A DNA stretch of 64,000 nucleotides. Source: Cellulomonas sp. WB94. GTDB lineage: Bacteria; Actinomycetota; Actinomycetes; Actinomycetales; Cellulomonadaceae. Below are positions 33,208 to 41,051 of the stretch, piece after piece. The notes under the pieces were generated by a model. The model was not told the DNA's origin. It made no database searches and saw only the letters and a program-made list of their open reading frames with translations. How positions within the stretch are numbered: the stretch's first letter is position 1; every line of letters begins with the position of its first letter. The position numbers and the translations under genes are program-made. The stretch is from assembly GCF_003115775.1 (NCBI RefSeq), contig NZ_QEES01000002.1, positions 2,666,001 to 2,730,000 on the forward strand, read 5' to 3'.

Positions 33208-34304
33208 TGATCACCATTCCTTCCACGGACCCGCTGGTCATGGCGAGCATCCGCGTGCTCCTCGACGGCCAGGCGACGACCGGCGCGTTCATCGCGAGCC
33301 CGAACTTCCCCCAGTACAGCTTCGCGTGGCTCCGCGACGGCGCGTACTGCGCGCTGGCCATGGACGCCGTCGGCGAGACCACATCGTCGGAGGCCTTCCA
33401 CCGCTGGGCGGCGGATGCTGTCGAACGGCAGCGGGACAGGATTCTCGACGTGGTGAACAGGCTCCGCGCCGGCGAGGACCCCGAGCCGCGGCTGATGCTT
33501 CCCACGCGCTACACGCTGTCGGGGATGCCGGAGTCTGACGGCGCCGACAGCTGGCCCAACTTCCAGCTCGACGGCTACGGCACGTGGCTGTTCGCCCTGC
33601 ACACGCACCTGGCCGGCGCCGACGCGGGGGCGTTCCGTGCCGCGGCCGAGCTCGCTGCCGAGTACCTCGCCGCGTCCTGGGCGATGCCCTGCTACGACTA
33701 CTGGGAGGAGTTCGGCGACCGCCGGCACACGTCGACCGTTGCCTCCATCGCGGCGGGTCTGCAGGCAGCGGCGCACATGCTGGACCGCCCGGACCTGGCC
33801 GACACGGCGGACGCCGTGCTCGCGTTCATCCGTGAGTCGTGCGTGTCTGGCGGCCGGTTCGTCAAGGGGCCGTCCGACTCGCGTCTCGACGCGAGCCTGG
33901 TCTCGCTGGCCACACCGTTCCGGCTCGTCGACCATGACGACCCCGTGATGGTCGCCACGATCGAGGGGATCCGCACCACCCTCGCGTCGCCCAGCGGAGG
34001 CATCCGTCGGTATCTGGGTGACACCTACTACGGGGGCAACCCGTGGCTCCTGCTGACCGCGTGGCTCGGGTGGCACGATCGCCTCGCCGGCAACGCGGAC
34101 GGTCACGCGCACGCGGTCGACTGGGTGCGTGGTCGCCAGGCAGCAGACGGTGGGCTCGCCGAGCAGACCCTCCACGAACCGCAGGACGCCTCGGCGGTCC
34201 AGCCGTGGATCGACCGCTGGGGTCCGGTGGCCGACCCCCTGCTCTGGTCGCACGCCAAGTACCTGCTCATGCAGTCGGACGTGGAGGACGCGGCATGGAG
34301 CTGA
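33207..34304 (+). CDS. Glycoside hydrolase family 15-like protein, putative catalytic base replaced
   Basis: A 365-residue cytoplasmic (alpha/alpha)6-barrel protein of the glucoamylase/glucodextranase family. Matching segments: YSFAWLRDGAYCALAMDAVG, FQLDGYGTWLFAL, CYDYWEEFGDRRH (the E167-E168 pair holds the expected general acid), GGNPWLLLTAWLG and, near the end, PLLWSHAKYLL. In bacterial GH15 enzymes the last motif is normally WxHAE, whose Glu is the catalytic base; here residue 351 is Lys. It also lacks the N-terminal beta-sandwich domain of secreted relatives. It may be an enzyme with a shifted base, or a non-catalytic binding protein. It overlaps both neighbours in the operon. Confidence 0.8.
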   Translation: MITIPSTDPLVMASIRVLLDGQATTGAFIASPNFPQYSFAWLRDGAYCALAMDAVGETTSSEAFHRWAADAVERQRDRILDVVNRLRAGEDPEPRLMLPTRYTLSGMPESDGADSWPNFQLDGYGTWLFALHTHLAGADAGAFRAAAELAAEYLAASWAMPCYDYWEEFGDRRHTSTVASIAAGLQAAAHMLDRPDLADTADAVLAFIRESCVSGGRFVKGPSDSRLDASLVSLATPFRLVDHDDPVMVATIEGIRTTLASPSGGIRRYLGDTYYGGNPWLLLTAWLGWHDRLAGNADGHAHAVDWVRGRQAADGGLAEQTLHEPQDASAVQPWIDRWGPVADPLLWSHAKYLLMQSDVEDAAWS

Positions 34305-35938
34305 TCCCGACCCGGACGTGGTTCCGCGCCGACGAGCCCGTCGAGATCGACCTCGACGAGCCGACTCCCGCCGACGGCGCTCTGTCCGTGTGGCACATAG
34401 CCACTCGGGTGCACGTGCAGCACGTGCCGGCAGGGTCCACCCGTGTCCGCGTCGGGGCCCTGCCTCGCGGTGGATACGGTGTGGAGCTGCGCGTCGGCGG
34501 TGCACTCGCGACGACCGCCGTCGACGTGCTCACCGACGCCTTCGAGCGACCGCGCTACGGCTTCGTCGTGACCCTGACCGACGACGTCGACACCCGAGCG
34601 GTCGCGCGCACGTATCGCCGTCTGCATCTCACGCTCGCACAGCTCTACGACTGGGCGTACCGGCACTCCCAGCTGCTGCCGCCGACCGAGCGCTACCTCG
34701 ATCCGCTCGGCCAGGAGCGCGACCTCGGGGCAGTCGATGCCATGTGCGTGGAGCTCGCGAGCGCCGGTGTCGTCCCGCTCGGCTACTCGGCCGTCTACGC
34801 CATCGGGAGCGACGAGAGGGCCACCTGGCCGGACTCACAGCTCGTTCGCCCCGACGGCGAGCCCTACCGGCTGGGGGAGGACTTCCTCGTCCTGGTCGAT
34901 CCGAGCGACCCCCGCTGGCTGGGGCACTACCTCGAGCAGCTGGCTGCGGTCGTCGAAGGTACCCGGATCGAGGGCTTCCACCTGGACCAGTACGGCTGGC
35001 CGAAGTTCGCCCTCCGATCGGACGGGGTGCACGTCGACCTCGCCGAGGCCTTTCCTGCGCTCTTGGCTGCCGTGCGCGAACGACTGCCGCAGACGCCGTT
35101 CATGTTCAACAACGTCAACGACTTCCCGACCTACGCGACCGCGCGCTCACCCCAGAACGCCACCTACATCGAGGTGTGGCCGCCCCACACCACCCTCGAG
35201 GACCTCGGCCGGCTCGCCACCTCGGCGCGCTCGCACCGTCCTGAGCATCCGCCTATCCTCTCGGCATACCTGTCCTGCTACGCGGACGACGAGCACCGGG
35301 CGAACGCGTGCGCGACCCTCGTGATGGCGACGGTGTTCTCCCACGGTGCGACGCACCTGCTGCTCGGCGAGAGCTCGAACGTGCTCACCGATCCGTACTA
35401 CCCGCGCAACCACCGCATCACCGAGGCGAGCCTGGACCTCTTTGTCGGCTGGTACGACTTCCAGGTGCGGTACGGCGACCTGCTGCTCGACCCGACGCAG
35501 GTGGACGTGACGGAGTTCTTCACCGGCGGCATCAACGAAGACATCGTGCTCAGCGGCGCAGACGGGGTCACCTTCTCGACCAAGGCGACTCCTGGAACGG
35601 TGTGGACTCGCGTGGTCAGGACCTCGCGAGGACTCGTGATCCACCTCATCAACCTCGTCGGCCAGGACGAGGTCGCCTGGGACGCGGGCAAGAACGACCC
35701 CACACCTCAGCAGGGGATCACGCTGCGACTCGCGCCGGTGGCAGCACCCCCGACCCTGGTCTGGGCGACGCCTGACTCCGAGGGCGGCGCACCTCGAGAG
35801 CTCGACGGTCGCGCCGAGGGCGTCGGCAGCCAGCACGATGCGCTGTCGGCCGGGCAGACCTACGCCTCCTACACCCTGCCCCCGTTGACGACGTGGGCCA
35901 TCATCCTGCTGCCGGGCAGTTCAGAGGAGGCCACATAG
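34295..35938 (+). CDS. Glycoside hydrolase family 66 (dextranase / cycloisomaltooligosaccharide glucanotransferase family)
   Basis: A 547-residue GH66 protein without a signal peptide. The catalytic (beta/alpha)8 part holds IEGFHLDQYGWPK, with nucleophile Asp near residue 231, and NATYIEVWPPHTT, with acid/base Glu near residue 293, as in GH66 dextranases. An N-terminal beta domain (residues 1-85) and a C-terminal beta domain (from about 440) flank it. Acting inside the cell, it would cut or rearrange alpha-1,6-linked glucans brought in by the ABC importer. Its ATG overlaps the GH15-like gene by ten bases. Last gene of the island operon. Confidence 0.9.
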   Translation: MELIPTRTWFRADEPVEIDLDEPTPADGALSVWHIATRVHVQHVPAGSTRVRVGALPRGGYGVELRVGGALATTAVDVLTDAFERPRYGFVVTLTDDVDTRAVARTYRRLHLTLAQLYDWAYRHSQLLPPTERYLDPLGQERDLGAVDAMCVELASAGVVPLGYSAVYAIGSDERATWPDSQLVRPDGEPYRLGEDFLVLVDPSDPRWLGHYLEQLAAVVEGTRIEGFHLDQYGWPKFALRSDGVHVDLAEAFPALLAAVRERLPQTPFMFNNVNDFPTYATARSPQNATYIEVWPPHTTLEDLGRLATSARSHRPEHPPILSAYLSCYADDEHRANACATLVMATVFSHGATHLLLGESSNVLTDPYYPRNHRITEASLDLFVGWYDFQVRYGDLLLDPTQVDVTEFFTGGINEDIVLSGADGVTFSTKATPGTVWTRVVRTSRGLVIHLINLVGQDEVAWDAGKNDPTPQQGITLRLAPVAAPPTLVWATPDSEGGAPRELDGRAEGVGSQHDALSAGQTYASYTLPPLTTWAIILLPGSSEEAT

Positions 35939-35976
35939 CGCGCGGCGCTATGGCCCGCAATGCGTGGCCCGAGGCG

Positions 35977-36705
35977 TCAACGACTGCTACGTCGGCGAAC
36001 ACCACCCGGCGTATCGGCCAGCTCATCCGCACATGAGCCTGCGGTCACGCGCTGCGCACCCGCCAGCACGGTCCGCACAGCCGTGGCCAGCTCGCCTTCG
36101 ATGTCGGTCCAGTCCCGGGCGAGCTCGTGCGCGAGCCGGGGATACCTCGCTGCCGCGGCCTCGACCACCCAGGACGGGGGAGCGGCGTCGTCGGCCGGAC
36201 GTGCCAGAAGGGCGAACGAGCGGGTCACCCCGTCGAGCAGCAGGGCGATGCGCATCGGGTCGCGGACCTGCCCGCGGTCCAGCTCGCACAGCAGGGCCTC
36301 CATCCAGCCGAGGCGCTGCGGGTACAGCGGCATGCCGGCCACCTGCACCTCGGCGAGCCACGGGTGCGCCCGGTAGCGGCCCCACAGGCCGCCGACCCAG
36401 GCCTGGATCCCGTCGCGCCAGTCGCCCGGAGCGGCCTCCGGCGGCGGCCCGATGGCGGCGTCGACCATGAGATGCACCAGGGTCTCCTTGGAGTCCACGT
36501 AGCGGTAGAGCGCCGTCGTCGCCAGTCCGAGCTCGCGAGCGAGCGCCGACAGGGCGACCCCGGACAGTCCGCGGTCGTCCGCCAGGGCGACGGCGGTCGT
36601 GGCGATCGAAGCGAGGTCGTACCGCGCCCGTGGTCCACGGGCCGTCGATGGCGCAGCGCCCCACACCGTTCTCAGCACCCGCTCGTCGACACCTTGATTG
36701 TGCAT
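35977..36705 (-). CDS. TetR-family regulator with C terminus encoded by the attachment repeat
   Basis: A 242-residue TetR protein. Helix-turn-helix: DLASIATTAVALADDRGLSG, then VALSALARELGLATTALYRYVDSK; a TetR_C-type ligand domain follows. The expected end is near LAGAQRVTAG; the last 20 or so residues (SCADELADTPGGVRRRSSR) are read from the 36-bp rnpB-derived repeat and adjacent island sequence. The ATG at 36705 (MHNQGVDERV) is preferred; upstream in-frame starts would cross the operator. Divergent from an SDR gene, which it probably represses from the 28-base inverted repeat between them. Confidence 0.83.
   Translation of the reverse strand: MHNQGVDERVLRTVWGAAPSTARGPRARYDLASIATTAVALADDRGLSGVALSALARELGLATTALYRYVDSKETLVHLMVDAAIGPPPEAAPGDWRDGIQAWVGGLWGRYRAHPWLAEVQVAGMPLYPQRLGWMEALLCELDRGQVRDPMRIALLLDGVTRSFALLARPADDAAPPSWVVEAAAARYPRLAHELARDWTDIEGELATAVRTVLAGAQRVTAGSCADELADTPGGVRRRSSR
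36004..36039 (+). repeat. Right attachment repeat (attR-like), copy of the rnpB 3' end
   Basis: 36 bp identical to 28097-28132. It is the right boundary of the island. On the minus strand it lies inside the 3' end of the TetR gene and encodes its final residues. Confidence 0.9.
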
Positions 36706-36708
36706 GAC

Positions 36709-36736
36709 GTTCACAGTACAGTCATTAACTGTGAAC
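36709..36736. promoter_or_regulatory. Operator between TetR and SDR genes
   Basis: Perfect inverted repeat: GTTCACAGT (36709-36717), ten-base spacer, ACTGTGAAC (36728-36736). It fills the entire space between the two divergent start codons, leaving no room for normal ribosome sites. Confidence 0.75.
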
Positions 36737-36739
36737 AAC

Positions 36740-37540
36740 ATGCACAGTAATGCCAAGGGTGCCGTCCTCGTCACTGGCGCCTCCTCCGGGCTCGGCTCGC
36801 GGACGGCCCAGATGCTCGCCGCGCAGGGCTATCGGGTCGCAGGGGCCGCGCGCCGGGTGGAGCTGATCGAGCGGCTCGACGGCGTGGTCCCCGTGCATCT
36901 GGACCTGACCGACCCCGAGAGCATCGAGCGGGCCGTCCAGAGCGGCGAGGCGGCGGTCGGACCGATCCAGATGCTGATCAACGACGCCGGCTACGGGGAG
37001 TTCGGCTCCTTCGAGGACACGCCCATCGAGCGTGCGCGCCTCCAGTTCGAGGTCAACGTCTTCGGCCTCGCGGACCTCACCCGGCGGGTGCTCGGGCCCA
37101 TGCGCGAGGCCCGTCGCGGACGGATCGTGAACGTCTCGAGCCTTGCCGGCGAGTTCTCCTCGCCCATGGGCGGCTGGTACCACGCGTCGAAGTTCGCACT
37201 TGAAGCGCTCTCCGACAGCCTGCGAGCCGAGGTGAGGCCATTCGGGATCACTGTGACCGTCGTGCAGCCCGGCCCGGTCCGCACGCCCTGGCACGAGACC
37301 GCGATGACCCTGCTGGAACAGACCTCCGGCCAGGGCGCCTACGCGACGATGGCGACCGCCGTCGCCCGCTACCACCGCGCCAACCAGGACAAGCCCATCA
37401 CCAGCGAGGTCGAGGTGGTCGCTGCCGCCATCGTCAAGGCCGCAACCACCCCCGGCCATGTCCCCGCTACCGCGTCGGGCGCGGGTCGGGAACCGCCGTC
37501 GCCATCAGCAGGCTCCCGGACCGCACCTTTGACGCGATGA
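36740..37540 (+). CDS. Short-chain dehydrogenase/reductase with frameshifted C terminus
   Basis: An SDR oxidoreductase. The cofactor motif is VLVTGASSGLGSRTAQMLA; INDAGYGEFG and the catalytic set Ser (NVSSLAGEF), Tyr and Lys (WYHASKFALEAL) are present. VVQPGPVRTPW is also typical. From about residue 237 the frame reads low-complexity sequence to 37540. The next frame continues with PRYRVGRGSGTAVAISRL and DRTFDAMTRQQFGL to a stop at 37569, a normal SDR end. The switch fits a one-base change in the CCCCC run at 37449-37453. The core is intact, so partial function is possible. Probably repressed by the divergent TetR. Confidence 0.85.
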   Translation: MHSNAKGAVLVTGASSGLGSRTAQMLAAQGYRVAGAARRVELIERLDGVVPVHLDLTDPESIERAVQSGEAAVGPIQMLINDAGYGEFGSFEDTPIERARLQFEVNVFGLADLTRRVLGPMREARRGRIVNVSSLAGEFSSPMGGWYHASKFALEALSDSLRAEVRPFGITVTVVQPGPVRTPWHETAMTLLEQTSGQGAYATMATAVARYHRANQDKPITSEVEVVAAAIVKAATTPGHVPATASGAGREPPSPSAGSRTAPLTR

Positions 37541-37709
37541 CCCGCCAGCAGTTCGGCCTCGGCGGTTGACCGTCCGGGTGTCCTTGGCTACGAGGCTGGT
37601 GCCGCTCGCCCTCGCGGTCTGGGCCCACCGGCGCGACGAGCGATGTCGCTTCCGCTGACGGCGTCGCAGCGAGGTAGGCCTGTGTTCGCGGAATTCTTGT
37701 GCACATCTT

Positions 37710-37719
37710 CTATGCATAG
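37710..37719. promoter_or_regulatory. Palindrome upstream of the ArsR-like gene
   Basis: CTATGCATAG, a perfect ten-base palindrome 14 bases before the ATG at 37733, overlapping the likely -10 or transcription start. It is a candidate autoregulatory site; the 160-base interval before it shows nothing else. Confidence 0.35.
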
Positions 37720-37732
37720 GTAGTGTGCAGGA

Positions 37733-38326
37733 ATGACCTCGACCAGCGAAGGCGACTCCACCGGCCTCCAGCTCGATGCGGCGGCGCTGAAGGTGCTGGC
37801 CCACCCGTTGCGTTCTCGGCTGCTGAGCGCGCTGCGACGGGGTGGGCCTGCCACCGCCACGGAGCTCGCCGGCGCGTTGGACACCAACACGGGCGCCACC
37901 TCGTACCACCTGCGCAAGCTCGAGTCGGTCGGCCTGGTGGCGGACACCGACGAGGGCGCCGGCCGACGGCGGCTCTGGCGGGCCGCCACCGACTCCCACC
38001 AGTGGACGGTCAGCGATTTCGCGGGGGACCGCGACTCCGAAGCCGCACTCACGTGGCTGGTTCGGGACTACAGCCACCACCTCGGCCAGCAGTTCGATCG
38101 CTGGCTCGACGTCGAGAGCTCCTGGCCCGGCCCGTGGCGCGACGCCGCCGGAATGAGCGACTACTTCGTGCTGGTCACGCCCGCGCAGGCCGAGGCACTC
38201 AAGGCCGACGTCGACCGGCTCGTGACCATGTACCGCACCGCGGGCCAGGGCAGCCCCGATGCCAAGCGGCTCGCGGTGTACACCGTTCTCTTCCCGATGG
38301 ATCTCGACGACCCCTCGGGACGGTGA
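37733..38326 (+). CDS. ArsR-like winged-helix regulator
   Basis: A 197-residue regulator. The N-terminal HTH_20-type domain reads LKVLAHPLRSRLLSALRRGG, TATELAGALDTNTGATSYHL and RKLESVGLVADTDEGAGRRR. The C-terminal 110 residues, with an aromatic VSDYFVLVTPAQAEAL-like stretch, form an unassigned effector domain seen in similar actinobacterial regulators. No metal-binding Cys motif, so a small molecule is the more likely signal. Its stop overlaps the start of the MFS gene, so it probably controls that exporter. Confidence 0.85.
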   Translation: MTSTSEGDSTGLQLDAAALKVLAHPLRSRLLSALRRGGPATATELAGALDTNTGATSYHLRKLESVGLVADTDEGAGRRRLWRAATDSHQWTVSDFAGDRDSEAALTWLVRDYSHHLGQQFDRWLDVESSWPGPWRDAAGMSDYFVLVTPAQAEALKADVDRLVTMYRTAGQGSPDAKRLAVYTVLFPMDLDDPSGR

Positions 38327-39651
38327 GGGGGGTGACCGCCCCGCGGGTGTCGGCCGGCGATGCTCGCGCCACCCTCCTGCTGCTGACGGTCACCCGCTGG
38401 TTCCCGGTGGGCCTCACCGTCGGCATCACGACGCTGCTCGCACTGCAACGCGGCATGAGCCTGGCTCAGCTCGGGGTCATCCTGGCGATGCAGGGCCTCG
38501 TCGTCCTCGGCCTTGAGCTGCCCACTGGCGGCCTCGCCGACGCCCTCGGTCGGCGGCCCGTGCTGCTCGCCGCGGGGGTCGTCGCGCTGGTCTCGGGCCT
38601 GATCTTCGTCACCGCGCACACGTTCGGGGGGTTCGTGGTCGCGCTGCTGCTCCAGGGACTCTTCCGGGCGCTCGACTCCGGGCCCCTCGAGGCCTGGTAC
38701 GTCGACACCGCCCAGGCGGACGAGCCCGGCGTCAGGGTCGAGACGAGCCTCGCCCACGCGGGAACTGCCCTCGGGCTCTCCATCGCGTCCGGCGCGCTGG
38801 TATCCGGCGCCCTCGTGGCGTGGAACCCGTTCAGCTCGATGACGGCGCTGGAACTTCCGTACTGGGTCGCCCTGGGGTTCTACGCCGTCAATCTCCTCGC
38901 GATCGCGGTCCGGATGCGCGAAGGGCGGACCGCGGGCGGCTCGACCCGGTGGCGACAGGCGCTGGGCTCGGTCCGGGCCGCGCCGCGCACGGTCGTCGCC
39001 GGTCTGCGCACGTTGTCCACGTCGCGCGTCCTGCGCGCCCTCGTGCTGGTCGAGGTGTTCTGGTCGGTCGGGATGATCGCCTTCGAGACCCTCATGCCGA
39101 TCCGGCTCGCCGAGCTGGTCGGCGGTCAGACCCACGCCGGCGCCCTCATGGGGCCCGTGTCGGCAGTCGCCTGGGGTCTCTTCGCGCTCGGGTCGAGCCT
39201 CGCCGGCCTGGCCAGTCGCCGCATCGGCGTGGGTTGGACCGCCCTGCTGGCACGCGTACTCAACGGCGCACTCATCGTCGTCCTGGGCCTGGCGGCCGGA
39301 CCGACCGGGCTGATCACCGCCTTCCTGTTCACCTACACGCTGCACGGCGCCGGCGGGCCCGCGCACAGCACGCTTCTCCACCGGGAGGCCGACCCGAGCA
39401 ACCGGGCGACCGTCCTGTCGATGAACTCGATGGTGGCGGGCGGCGCGTACACCGTCGGCCTGCTTCTCCTCGGCCCCCTCGCCGAGCACACCAGCACGGC
39501 ACTCGCCATCATCGTGGCCGGGGCGTTCAGCATCCTCGGCGCGGTGTTCTACCTCCCCGCCATCCGAGAAGCCCGGCCTGCAGCGCGGCGTGCCGGAGCC
39601 GCCGGAGCGGTCACCGACGCGGCGGGAACCGCTCCGGCGGAGCACCGGTGA
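38323..39651 (+). CDS. Major facilitator superfamily transporter
   Basis: A 442-residue membrane protein with about twelve predicted helices. The MFS loop motif after helix 2 is visible as GGLADALGRRPVLLAAGVV, and a second-half counterpart is SLAGLASRRIGVGWTAL. Relatives are drug exporters controlled by adjacent ArsR- or MarR-type regulators. GTG at 38323 overlaps the regulator stop by four bases; a second GTG at 38332 is possible. Substrate unknown. Confidence 0.88.
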   Translation: MRGVTAPRVSAGDARATLLLLTVTRWFPVGLTVGITTLLALQRGMSLAQLGVILAMQGLVVLGLELPTGGLADALGRRPVLLAAGVVALVSGLIFVTAHTFGGFVVALLLQGLFRALDSGPLEAWYVDTAQADEPGVRVETSLAHAGTALGLSIASGALVSGALVAWNPFSSMTALELPYWVALGFYAVNLLAIAVRMREGRTAGGSTRWRQALGSVRAAPRTVVAGLRTLSTSRVLRALVLVEVFWSVGMIAFETLMPIRLAELVGGQTHAGALMGPVSAVAWGLFALGSSLAGLASRRIGVGWTALLARVLNGALIVVLGLAAGPTGLITAFLFTYTLHGAGGPAHSTLLHREADPSNRATVLSMNSMVAGGAYTVGLLLLGPLAEHTSTALAIIVAGAFSILGAVFYLPAIREARPAARRAGAAGAVTDAAGTAPAEHR

Positions 39652-39750
39652 ACGCGGTCCGGCGGTGGTTCCGGGCGGGGTAGGGGCAGGCGCGGGAGAG
39701 TCCGCTGCGGGCCATCACCTGGCGGGCGGCCGGGACCGGTCGGTGGTCCG

Positions 39751-40188
39751 TCAGTCGAGCACGTCGGCGAAGGCCTGGGGGAGCTGCGACGGCGTCGAGC
39801 GCAGCAGGCAGAACTCGTTGCCCTCGGGATCGGCCAGCACGTACCAGGAGACCTCGACGCCCTGGCCGACGTCGACCGGGCGGGCGCCCAGCTCGAGGAG
39901 TCGCGCGAGCTCCGTCTGCTGGTCGGAGCCGTCCTGCGGGCGCAGGTCGAGGTGCAGGCGGTTCTTGACCGACTTGGCCTCCGGCACCCGCACGAAGAGC
40001 ACGCCGGCGTGCGACCCGTCGCGAGGTTCGATCTCGACCTCGTCCTCGTCCGCGAGCGTGTCGGTCTCGGCGCTCTCGTCCTGCGCCACGCCCCTGACGA
40101 CATGCCAGCCGAGCACGTTCGCCCACCACCGGGCAAGCGCGGCGGGTTCACCGCAGTCGACGCACAGCTGGCTCACGACAAGTCCCAT
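39751..40188 (-). CDS. VOC-family (glyoxalase/bleomycin resistance-like) protein
   Basis: A 145-residue protein with two beta-alpha-beta-beta-beta modules of the VOC fold: QLCVDCGEPAALARWWANVLGW, a middle strand set with RLHLDLRP, and a closing VSWYVLADPEGNEFCLLRS. It matches the actinobacterial 'VOC family' group with the DPEGNEFC end. Activity unknown. The ATG at 40188 has a weak ribosome site. Downstream on the same strand as the frameshifted metallo-beta-lactamase-fold gene. Confidence 0.85.
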   Translation of the reverse strand: MGLVVSQLCVDCGEPAALARWWANVLGWHVVRGVAQDESAETDTLADEDEVEIEPRDGSHAGVLFVRVPEAKSVKNRLHLDLRPQDGSDQQTELARLLELGARPVDVGQGVEVSWYVLADPEGNEFCLLRSTPSQLPQAFADVLD

Positions 40189-40223
40189 GAAACGACCGTA
40201 GCCCGGCGGCCACGGCCGGTCCA

Positions 40224-41008
40224 TCAGTCCGAGGAGACCGCTCGGAGCTGCTCCTCGTGCGCCTCGCTGAGCCACGGATCGGCCAGGCGAGGGTCCGCCG
40301 CGTCGAGGCCCGCGAGGAGGGCGCCGAGGTACACCCGGTCGACCACGAACCGCCGGGCCAGCTCGCGCGGGCCGCCGACATGACCGTGCCCGGGACGACT
40401 GCTGTGATGGCGTGCTGGGTCACGGCCGCCTCGAGTCGGTGCAGCCCGTCGCGGTAGTCGCCGACGGGGTCGGCCGCGTCGACGTCCAGCAGCGGGATCT
40501 CGATGTCCGAGAGCATGTCTCCCGCGACGAGCACGCCCGAGTCGGGGAGCACGAGCGCGGCGTGACCCGGCGCATGGGCGTGGTGGCCGACGACGAGCGC
40601 GCGGGGACCCGACCACGGCACGGCGACGGCGTCGTCGGGCAGAGCGGTGATCCGCCCGAAGAGCTCACGGTCGTGCCCGGGGGCTGCCGCGTCGGCCTTC
40701 GCCAGGTCCGCGTCCCGCGAGCGCTGCTGGGCCGCCGCAGCGGCCGGCGTCGCCCAGCGCGGCACGTCGCCGAGCCGCGCGGACCACAGCACGTGGTCCC
40801 AGTGGGCGTGCGTGGCGAACGCGGCCTCGACGTGCCAGCCGCGGTCCCGGATCTCGTCGGCCAGACACTCGACCTCCGCCACGGTGATCCCGGGGTCGAC
40901 GACAAGGCAGGCGCCGTCGTCGGCCACCACGAGGGTCGTCAGGCTCGTCCAGATCTCGGCCGTCGCGGTCCAGACGCCGGGTGCGACCTGCGTCAGCTCC
41001 CTGCCCAC
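40224..41008 (-). pseudogene. Metallo-beta-lactamase-fold hydrolase with a one-base frameshift
   Basis: From ATG 41008 the protein shows the MBL fold: VVADDGACLVVDPGITVAEV, the metal motif ATHAHWDHV (THxHxDH), and GHAALVLPDSGVLVAGDMLSD. At AVVPG the frame switches. The neighbouring frame gives GHGHVGGPRELARRFVVDRV, the expected third metal-ligand region, and ends SEAHEEQLRAVSSD at 40224. One missing G in the CCC run near 40389-40391 (plus-strand numbering) explains it. As written, the gene loses its last 60 residues. It may be a true pseudogene or a sequence error. Confidence 0.8.
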
Positions 41009-41051
41009 GGTGGCCGTCCCGTCCTGGTGTGATACCGCTACGGGTGCGAGG

